A stretch of 5,636 nt of DNA, from assembly GCA_949346185.1 (NCBI GenBank), contig CASGVX010000148.1:1-5636 (forward strand), given 5' to 3'. Positions 1 to 3,873 of the stretch are shown in pieces. The notes under the pieces were generated by a model. That model was given only the letters and a program-made list of their open reading frames with translations, did no database searches and was not told where the DNA came from. The position numbers and the translations under genes are program-made. The stretch comes from an uncultured Lachnospiraceae bacterium (GTDB lineage: Bacteria > Bacillota > Clostridia > Lachnospirales > Lachnospiraceae). Numbering within the stretch: the first letter of the stretch is position 1; the number at the start of each line of letters is the position of its first letter.

Positions 1-21
1 TTTGGCATGAAACATGCCAAA
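1..21. repeat. Hairpin-forming inverted repeat at window edge
   Basis: Positions 1-9 (TTTGGCATG) and 13-21 (CATGCCAAA) form a perfect 9-bp stem around an AAA loop. The plus strand has no T-run after the stem (AAAATTCT follows). A T-tract for a minus-strand transcript would lie left of the window. It may be the end of a terminator for an unseen neighbouring gene, but the edge prevents a decision. Confidence 0.5.
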
Positions 22-40
22 AATTCTCGAATATAGTCGG

Positions 41-54
41 CTGTGAATAGTAAC
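41..54 (+). repeat. Copy A of dispersed CTGTGAATAGTAAC motif
   Basis: CTGTGAATAGTAAC at 41-54 recurs in inverted orientation at 1106-1121, where the reverse complement reads CTGTGAGAATAGTAAC, a 2-nt difference. A shorter same-strand copy (AATAGTAAC) lies at 1065-1073. All copies are intergenic. It may be part of a dispersed intergenic element. Function is unknown. Confidence 0.4.
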
Positions 55-92
55 TATATGGTTCATTATTGACGGAAAAGAATGGGAATTTC

Positions 93-121
93 TTGTCAGA
101 ATCGTTGCCATCCTGTATACT
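93..121 (+). promoter_or_regulatory. SigA-type promoter of the DUF3783 gene
   Basis: TTGTCA (93-98, 5/6 to TTGACA) is followed by exactly 17 nt and then TATACT (116-121, 5/6 to TATAAT). Transcription would begin near 128. That gives a leader of about 23 nt before the ATG at 151 and excludes the upstream in-frame ATG at 82, which would not be on the transcript. Confidence 0.75.
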
Positions 122-138
122 GTTTCCATATTGCTTAT

Positions 139-143
139 GGAGG
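139..143 (+). promoter_or_regulatory. Ribosome binding site deciding the start at 151
   Basis: GGAGG with 7 nt before the ATG at 151 is near-optimal. The longer in-frame start at 82 has no comparable site and lies upstream of the predicted transcription start. Confidence 0.8.
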
Positions 144-150
144 TTGCGTG

Positions 151-510
151 ATGGAAAAGATATTGATATTTCAGTCTGGGCATGTTTCGGAAATAAAAGG
201 GGTGGCGTCCAACCTTCGGCTGAAAGCCGAGGCTGTTGATCCAGCTTGCTTCAAAGAGACGCTGGCAAAGATATGTAGAGGAACTGCTATATCTGGGGAA
301 AAGCATGCTGGAGAACTTCCGGAAAGGTCTTTGCTTTTGTTTTGTGACGTGCAGGAAAAGAAAATGGACAAGGTGCTATCCATGCTGAGGAAGAAGGGCA
401 TTCCTGTGGATTATAAGGCCGTCCTTACCCCTACCAACAGCCAGTGGAATGTTTTTAGGCTCTATTTTGAGATGGAACGGGAAGAGAGGGCGTGGAGTTC
501 CAGCAAATGA
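151..510 (+). CDS. DUF3783 domain-containing protein
   Basis: This is a 119-residue soluble protein with no signal peptide or membrane segment. It opens with a short hydrophobic strand (EKILIFQSG, residues 2-10). A second hydrophobic strand (SLLLFCDV, 60-67) precedes the conserved C-terminal block: IPVDYKAVLTPTN at 84-96, W99, then a helix of the LYFEMEREE type. That block is the hallmark of DUF3783, a family found mainly in Clostridia with no established role. I chose the ATG at 151 over 82 because of the promoter and GGAGG. The frame is open upstream, but those 23 residues (Cys- and His-rich) do not look like part of the family. The gene is monocistronic and convergent with the DUF1292 gene. 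Function is unknown; family assignment is from motif memory. Confidence 0.85.
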   Translation: MEKILIFQSGHVSEIKGVASNLRLKAEAVDPACFKETLAKICRGTAISGEKHAGELPERSLLLFCDVQEKKMDKVLSMLRKKGIPVDYKAVLTPTNSQWNVFRLYFEMEREERAWSSSK

Positions 511-540
511 AAAAAAGGCAAGGCAGCATCTGCCTTGCCT
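511..540 (-). terminator. Rho-independent terminator of the DUF1292 gene
   Basis: Positions 516-525 and 531-540 pair perfectly (AGGCAAGGCA/TGCCTTGCCT, 10 bp, optionally 11) around a 5-nt loop. The A-run at 511-516 becomes a U-tract when read on the minus strand, starting 10 nt past the stop at 550. On the plus strand no U-tract follows (GACGGGCTC), so the hairpin would at best end the DUF3783 transcript weakly. Confidence 0.85.
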
Positions 541-549
541 GACGGGCTC

Positions 550-948
550 TCAGTCTTTTTTGATGGAAACGCCTGGAAGGATTCGCAAATTATCCAGATA
601 GTCTCCGGATTCCTCCTCCTCTTCCTCCTCTTCGTCTGTCAGTTCGGTGAAAAACTGGTCGAAGGCTTCGCTAACCACATCGAAGAGTTCTTCGTCTTCA
701 ATGGGGGTAAACACCGGCTCGCCCTCCTCGTCTTCGGAGTATTCCAGAATCAGGGCTTCTACCTCTGCCATGTCATCAGGCTTGGCGCTGGTGGGGAGCA
801 GGGCCACAAATTCTTTCCCGAGTTCTTCGATTTCTACCGAGGCTATGATTTCAGCCTCGATTTCGTTGTTGTTCTCGTCTGTGACGGTAATGGTGGCAGT
901 GTATTCGCTGTCTTCGTCAAAAAATAAATGTTTATTCTCTTCATTCAT
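550..948 (-). CDS. DUF1292 family acidic protein
   Basis: This is a 132-residue, strongly acidic cytoplasmic protein. Residues 15-75 carry the DUF1292 (YrzB-like) pattern: a strand-rich segment (ATITVTDENNNEIEAEII), then EFVALLP at 46-52, then a hydrophobic/acidic stretch EALILEYSEDEEGEPVF at 64-80 followed by I83 and DEELFDVVSEAFDQFF. An uninterrupted run of eight Glu sits at 106-113, and the last 19 residues are less charged. The family is widespread in Firmicutes and has no established biochemical role. The ATG at 948 follows AAAGGA (961-966 on the minus strand) at a rather long 12-nt spacing. A consensus promoter lies at 1066-1094 and a clean terminator follows the stop, so the gene is monocistronic. 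Long open frames on the opposite strand are by-products of its Glu/Asp codons. Confidence 0.88.
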   Translation of the reverse strand: MNEENKHLFFDEDSEYTATITVTDENNNEIEAEIIASVEIEELGKEFVALLPTSAKPDDMAEVEALILEYSEDEEGEPVFTPIEDEELFDVVSEAFDQFFTELTDEEEEEEEESGDYLDNLRILPGVSIKKD

Positions 949-1065
949 AAATCAAAACCATCCTTTCTTGCCATTCATGTAGCTGCATCATACAGGTGGT
1001 GCGCTTAATGTCCGTTCATGTTCCCATGAGACATGATTGTTCGCGCTGCTTTACTTTCATAGTAA

Positions 1066-1094
1066 ATAGTAACATTGCCATATGGGATTGTCAA
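1066..1094 (-). promoter_or_regulatory. SigA-type promoter of the DUF1292 gene
   Basis: On the minus strand, a perfect TTGACA (complement of 1089-1094), 17 nt, then TACTAT (complement of 1066-1071, 4/6 to TATAAT), with an extended -10 TG one base before the hexamer. Transcription would start near 1059, giving a leader of about 110 nt. The -10 lies inside the AATAGTAAC repeat arm. Confidence 0.65.
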
Positions 1095-1116
1095 TGAAAT
1101 ATATCGTTACTATTCT
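1088..1116 (+). promoter_or_regulatory. Possible second, overlapping plus-strand promoter
   Basis: TTGTCA (1088-1093, 5/6) with a 17-nt spacer to TATTCT (1111-1116, 4/6). Its -35 is almost the same DNA as the minus-strand TTGACA, because TTGTCAA and TTGACAA are reverse complements. If used, it would read toward the flagellin-like gene and compete with the DUF1292 promoter. The -10 is weak. Confidence 0.3.
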
Positions 1117-1183
1117 CACAGTAACAACATATCGAAATTTCTTAGTGAAAATCCGAAAAGCGTATTTCATTTTATAAAAAATG

Positions 1184-1192
1184 TGCTATAAT
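1184..1192 (+). promoter_or_regulatory. Extended -10 promoter of the flagellin-like gene
   Basis: TGC directly precedes a perfect TATAAT (1187-1192). The -35 at the right distance is poor (TTTCAT around 1165-1170), as is common with an extended -10. Transcription would begin near 1199. The in-frame ATG at 1203 would then lie at the extreme 5' end of the RNA, which argues for the downstream start at 1278. This is a SigA-type rather than a flagellar SigD-type element. Confidence 0.65.
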
Positions 1193-1261
1193 AAAAAAGA
1201 GAATGTCAAATACCCCCTTATTTGCCATGAAATTCGGGATTGGAAAGATGATAAATGAATT

Positions 1262-1269
1262 GGGAGGAG
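1262..1269 (+). promoter_or_regulatory. Ribosome binding site deciding the start at 1278
   Basis: GGGAGGAG lies 8 nt before the ATG at 1278 but only 2 nt before the in-frame ATG at 1272. No Shine-Dalgarno precedes the ATG at 1203. The encoded MSISGVG start also fits the family better than the longer versions. Confidence 0.8.
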
Positions 1270-1277
1270 TGATGGAT

Positions 1278-2036
1278 ATGAGTATTTCAGGTGTTGGAAC
1301 AAGCAATTATTACGGTCAGATAGCCAGCGGAAGCAAACTACAGTCTGCTGCGGACGGGGCTGCCCAGATGAGTATTGTTCAGGGCGAGATTGGACAGATT
1401 AACGGCTATGACATGGGTACTCGGAATGCGGAGGATGGAAAAGGTGTGCTGAATGTGGCAGATGGCGCATACAATAGCATTACTGAGAGTTTGCAGCGCA
1501 TTAGGGAACTGGCAGTACAGGCATCGAATACGGCAATCTTGTCAGATGGGGACAGACGGGCCATTCAGGACGAGGTGGATCAGCTCAAGCAGGGAATTTC
1601 CGATATTGCCAACAATACGGAGTTCAATACTAAGAAGCTGCTGGATGGTTCTAATTCAGATATGTACATCCAGAGCGGGGCGAATGCGGGGCAGGGTCAG
1701 ACCATTGACACTGGGAACGCCACACTGCAGGCGCTGGGGATTGCAGACTTTGATGTGACAAAGGATTTTGACATCCAGACTATTGACGATGCGCTGTCCA
1801 AGGTGTCTTCTAACCGCAGCAGCATTGGCGCTCAGAGCAATTCTCTGGATCATACCATCGGTTACAATACCCAGACTTCCTACAATCTCACGAAAACTGT
1901 GAGCAATATGGCGGATACGGACTTTGCCAAGGCAGTTTCCGATATGAATAAGAAGCAGCTTTTGGATACGGTGAATTTTATGATGCAGAGAAAGAAGCAG
2001 GAAGATGAGCGTCAGCGGATGAACCTGCTGTTCTAA
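1278..2036 (+). CDS. Short orphan flagellin-like protein
   Basis: The 252-residue product is clearly flagellin-related. SGSKLQSAADGAAQMSI (17-33) matches the canonical SSGYRINRAADDAAGLAI block. NAEDGKGVLNVADGA (50-64) matches the D1 helix. SLQRIRELAVQASN (71-84), DRRAIQDEVDQL (92-103) and IANNTEFNTKKLLDGS (110-125) are nearly canonical. About 40 residues (126-165) link to a C-terminal D1-like helix (IDDALSKVSSNRSSIGAQSN, 169-188), so D2/D3 are absent. Compared with true flagellin, about 13-15 residues are missing from the N-terminal D0 helix. The C-terminus is charged (QRKKQEDERQR, 237-247) before ending NLLF, in place of the usual Ala/Gln/Leu-rich helix. No flagellar gene lies nearby and there is no signal peptide. 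Flagellin-like short proteins of this kind occur in Lachnospiraceae. Whether it is exported or polymerises is unknown, and a filament role is doubtful. Confidence 0.85.
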   Translation: MSISGVGTSNYYGQIASGSKLQSAADGAAQMSIVQGEIGQINGYDMGTRNAEDGKGVLNVADGAYNSITESLQRIRELAVQASNTAILSDGDRRAIQDEVDQLKQGISDIANNTEFNTKKLLDGSNSDMYIQSGANAGQGQTIDTGNATLQALGIADFDVTKDFDIQTIDDALSKVSSNRSSIGAQSNSLDHTIGYNTQTSYNLTKTVSNMADTDFAKAVSDMNKKQLLDTVNFMMQRKKQEDERQRMNLLF

Positions 2037-2130
2037 GAGCGCTATTGGCAGTCATAATGGGCGTCTTCATGAAGGGGACGATGGCGTTGGATGGCGGCGT
2101 TTTTGCAGATGACTGGAATATGAGACGATT

Positions 2131-2152
2131 TCTGGCAGCGCGAGCTGCCAGA
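2131..2152 (+). terminator. Strong hairpin after the flagellin-like gene, possible terminator
   Basis: TCTGGCAGC (2131-2139) pairs perfectly with GCTGCCAGA (2144-2152), 9 bp around a GCGA loop, which is a GNRA tetraloop. The downstream sequence TTGCATTATTTG is T-rich but not a true U-tract, so termination may be partial. It lies 94 nt past the flagellin-like stop and 65 nt before the next start. A weaker hairpin (7 pairs, two of them G-U) sits at 2062-2080. Confidence 0.45.
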
Positions 2153-2202
2153 TTGCATTATTTGCAGCATGAGCAGTAAAGTTGGCTTTTGCGGGAGGAC
2201 GG

Positions 2203-2210
2203 AAAGGCGG
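2203..2210 (+). promoter_or_regulatory. Ribosome binding site deciding the start at 2218
   Basis: AAAGGCGG lies 7 nt before the ATG at 2218. The alternative in-frame TTG at 2182 would add 12 Gly-rich residues before the conserved MDKIITIGRQYGSGG start and has no clear Shine-Dalgarno. Confidence 0.65.
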
Positions 2211-2217
2211 GATTTCT

Positions 2218-2826
2218 ATGGATAAGATAATTACAATCGGAAGGCAGTATGGCAGCGGGGGACGGGAAATTGGCGAAAAGATTGCCAAGCGATATGGAAT
2301 CCCTTTTTATGACAACGAACTGATTACTAGGGCTGCGAAGGAAAGCGGCTTTGCGGAGGAGAGTTTCGAGAGGGCAGAGGACAAGGCGACCAATAGCCTG
2401 CTGTACTCTCTGGCTATGGGAATCAATGTATATGGCAATCAGGATTTTGGGTTTTCAGGCCTTTCTTTGGATGATAGGATTTTCCTTGCCCAGTCGGACG
2501 TGATTCGCAAGGTGGCAGAGGAAGGACCTTGCGTAATCGTGGGAAGATGTGCGGATTATGTATTGAAGGAGCGGGACAATGTGTTCAATATTTTCGTGCG
2601 AGCATCCTTGGATTACCGCTTGCAGCGGGCTATTCACAATTATCAGGTGAACGAGAAAAAGGCGGCGGAGATTATTATGAAGAATGACAAGCGGCGTGGC
2701 AATTACTATAATTACCATGTAGGCGAGAAGTGGCTGAATCTGAATAATTATGACCTGGTGATTCGCAGTGACGTGTCTGGCATTGACAATGCGGTAAACT
2801 GCATCTGTACATACTTGGGCGACTAA
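2218..2826 (+). CDS. Cytidylate kinase-like family protein
   Basis: The 202-residue product starts with strand-loop IITIGRQYGSGGREIG (4-19), the signature of the cytidylate kinase-like family (Cytidylate_kin2). Next come YGIPFYDNELI (26-36), a variable helical region rich in Gly/Phe at 68-82, CVIVGRCADYVL (105-116), NIFVRASLDYRLQRA (124-138), a lid-like basic segment KNDKRRGNYYNYH (155-167) and YDLVIRSDVSGID (178-190). Length and order fit the family. True CMP kinases transfer phosphate from ATP to CMP/dCMP through a GxxGSGKS P-loop. Here the Lys-Ser pair is Gly15-Arg16, as I recall is typical of this subfamily, so the substrate is uncertain and the housekeeping cmk role should not be assumed. 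It lies 181 nt after the flagellin-like gene and 112 nt before the Sir2-like gene. No convincing promoter of its own is visible. Confidence 0.85.
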   Translation: MDKIITIGRQYGSGGREIGEKIAKRYGIPFYDNELITRAAKESGFAEESFERAEDKATNSLLYSLAMGINVYGNQDFGFSGLSLDDRIFLAQSDVIRKVAEEGPCVIVGRCADYVLKERDNVFNIFVRASLDYRLQRAIHNYQVNEKKAAEIIMKNDKRRGNYYNYHVGEKWLNLNNYDLVIRSDVSGIDNAVNCICTYLGD

Positions 2827-2925
2827 TGCGCCAGCATAGATTGAAATAGATATGGTGGCTTGTTAGAGGGTATATCATAGAGAAAAAGAGGGCTGAAAGT
2901 TTTGGCGGAAATGGACAGTCCCGAG

Positions 2926-2933
2926 AGGAGGGA
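2926..2933 (+). promoter_or_regulatory. Ribosome binding site of the Sir2-like gene
   Basis: AGGAGGGA lies 5 nt before the ATG at 2939 and 2 nt before the overlapping in-frame GTG at 2936. Spacing and codon preference favour the ATG, so the protein is one residue shorter than the longest reading. Confidence 0.7.
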
Positions 2934-2938
2934 TTGTG

Positions 2939-3682
2939 ATGGAAAAGAATTTGGATCGAATCAGGGAAGTGATTCGCGGGAATGGCAATATTGTTCTGGT
3001 GAGTGGGAGCGAGGTTACCAGAGAGTCCGGCATGAACGGCGTTCGGGCAGAGCACATGGTGTATGATATAGAGCAGAAGTATGGATACTCTGGGGAAGAG
3101 ATTATGACGGAGCAGTTTTTTACCCGGCAGGTAGAGGTGTTCTATGATTATTATAAGGAAGTTGTCTTGGGGGCGAGAGAGCCGAGTCTGACCACCGTGT
3201 ATCGAGCAGCTGCGGAACTGGAGAAAAGGGGGAAATTAACGGATATTGTCACTCGCATGGTGTATGACAGTTACAGGGAGGCGGGCTGCGATCACGTGAT
3301 AATGCTATATGGCACGGTGGAGGATAATAAGTGCCCTTCCTGCGGCAAGGTTTTTGGCTCGAAATACATTAGGGAGTCAAAGCATGTTCCGAAATGTGAC
3401 GACTGTCAGATTATTTTGCGTCCAGGGTTCTCTCTCTTCGGGGAGATGTTGGACAATGCCCGGCTGACAAAGGCTTGCAATGCTATAGAATATGCCAATG
3501 TGCTGCTGGTGGTGGGAACCCATCTGAACTCTCTCACTTGGCAGAGCATGCTGCGCTACTATGGTGGGGATAAGCTAATTCTTATTAACACTAGGGAGAA
3601 TGTGGGAGATGAGAGAGCGAACTACCGGGCATACGGAAATATTTCTGAAATATTTGGCTATATTACGGATTATGAAGAGTAA
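2939..3682 (+). CDS. Sir2-fold protein with degenerate active site (pseudo-sirtuin)
   Basis: The 247-residue length and motif order match bacterial sirtuins, which remove acyl groups from lysine using NAD. Conserved parts are IVLVSG (18-23), the small-domain zinc site C132-P-S-C135 with C153-D-D-C156, RPGFSLFGEML (161-171), LLVVGT (189-194) and LILIN (213-217). The chemistry is gone. The GAGIS loop reads GSEVT (23-27). The GIPDFR motif reads GMNGVR (31-36). The TQNID motif reads TRMVY (105-109). The catalytic His of the ELHG motif is Tyr124 in MLYG (122-125). The frame is intact and the zinc cysteines are kept, so this is a maintained protein rather than a decaying gene. It probably binds a protein or an altered ligand and is unlikely to be an NAD-dependent deacetylase. 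It sits 112 nt after the cytidylate kinase-like gene with no clear terminator or full promoter between (only a lone TATCAT at 2873-2878), so co-transcription is possible. Confidence 0.85.
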   Translation: MEKNLDRIREVIRGNGNIVLVSGSEVTRESGMNGVRAEHMVYDIEQKYGYSGEEIMTEQFFTRQVEVFYDYYKEVVLGAREPSLTTVYRAAAELEKRGKLTDIVTRMVYDSYREAGCDHVIMLYGTVEDNKCPSCGKVFGSKYIRESKHVPKCDDCQIILRPGFSLFGEMLDNARLTKACNAIEYANVLLVVGTHLNSLTWQSMLRYYGGDKLILINTRENVGDERANYRAYGNISEIFGYITDYEE

Positions 3683-3770
3683 GAATCAAGGCGGATTCTA
3701 AGGAACTATTCAAAATTAGTTGTGACATTGCTCGAAGGTTCCTGAGCAGCCGGATGAAAAATCATTGTAG

Positions 3771-3810
3771 ATCACTCTTTCCTGACAAATGTTGCGAAAG
3801 AGTGATTTTT
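3771..3810 (+). terminator. Rho-independent terminator after the Sir2-like gene
   Basis: ATCACTCTTT (3771-3780) pairs perfectly with AAAGAGTGAT (3797-3806), a 10-bp stem with a large 16-nt loop, followed directly by TTTT to 3810. It lies 88 nt after the Sir2-like stop. The stem is AT-rich, so it may be moderate in strength. Confidence 0.7.
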
Positions 3811-3820
3811 ATGTCATAAT
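3792..3820 (+). promoter_or_regulatory. Likely gltX promoter overlapping the terminator
   Basis: TTGCGA (3792-3797, 4/6 to TTGACA) is followed by 17 nt and CATAAT (3815-3820, 5/6 to TATAAT). The -35 sits in the terminator loop and the spacer covers the 3' arm of its stem. Transcription would start near 3827, giving a leader of about 47 nt. No T-box sequence is present. Confidence 0.45.
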
Positions 3821-3821
3821 A

Positions 3822-3837
3822 AAGCCGGAGTCGGCTT
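3822..3837 (+). other. Small hairpin at the start of the gltX leader
   Basis: AAGCCG (3822-3827) pairs with CGGCTT (3832-3837), 6 bp around a GAGT loop. It lies at or just inside the predicted 5' end of the gltX mRNA and directly before the in-frame ATG at 3838. It could stabilise the 5' end or hide the GGAG at 3827-3830. Whether it is transcribed whole depends on the exact start site. Confidence 0.35.
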
Positions 3838-3873
3838 ATGCATAAAATAATTACTAGGAAAGAGAGGCTGGAG

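Larger units (their letters stand above)
1051..1125. repeat. Cluster of inverted GTTACT/AGTAAC repeats
   Basis: Several nested inverted repeats are present. AATAGTAAC (1065-1073) pairs with GTTACTATT (1106-1114), 9 bp perfect. GTTACT (1106-1111) pairs with AGTAAC (1120-1125). TTACT (1051-1055) pairs with AGTAA (1061-1065). CATTG (1073-1077) pairs with CAATG (1092-1096) around the palindrome CCATATGG (1078-1085). The left arm overlaps the -10 of the DUF1292 promoter, so the repeats could be operator sites or part of a small dispersed element. The arrangement is seen directly; the role is inference. Confidence 0.5.
949..1277. other. Divergent intergenic regulatory region, no gene seen
   Basis: This 329-nt gap separates the start of the minus-strand DUF1292 gene from the start of the plus-strand flagellin-like gene. 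I find no supported protein or structured RNA in it. It holds the DUF1292 promoter (1066-1094), one likely and one weak plus-strand promoter, a cluster of inverted repeats (1051-1125), and two leaders. The minus-strand leader would be about 110 nt, long for a small housekeeping gene. Minus-strand micro-ORFs in it lack ribosome binding sites. The plus-strand leader would be about 79 nt. Confidence 0.7.

Noticed and set aside
82..150. N-terminal extension of the DUF3783 protein from ATG 82
   Set aside because: It lies upstream of the predicted transcription start (about 128), and ATG 151 has an ideal GGAGG.
535..982. Long plus-strand open frames opposite the DUF1292 gene
   Set aside because: They arise because GAA/GAG/GAC codons on the minus strand leave few stops on the complement. 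They are Phe/Ser-rich with no family pattern, and the minus-strand reading has a promoter, terminator and known domain.
1134..1159. SigD-like promoter (GAAA, 14 nt, TCCGAAAA) before the flagellin-like gene
   Set aside because: Only about 8 of 12 consensus positions match TAAA/GCCGATAT, and the extended TATAAT at 1187-1192 is far better placed.
1203..1277. N-terminal extension of the flagellin-like protein from ATG 1203 that might restore D0
   Set aside because: The extension does not resemble flagellin D0 (no INxN or N-helix pattern). ATG 1203 has no Shine-Dalgarno and lies about 4 nt after the predicted RNA start.
2037..2217. Possible small gene or RNA between the flagellin-like and kinase-like genes
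   Set aside because: There is no ORF with a ribosome binding site. The imperfect 10-nt tandem repeat (2080-2099) and two hairpins are not enough to claim an RNA gene.
3683..3873. T-box riboswitch controlling gltX
   Set aside because: I looked for the conserved T-box (AGGGTGGNACCGCG-like) sequence and antiterminator and found none. The hairpin at 3771-3806 is better read as a plain terminator for the upstream gene.
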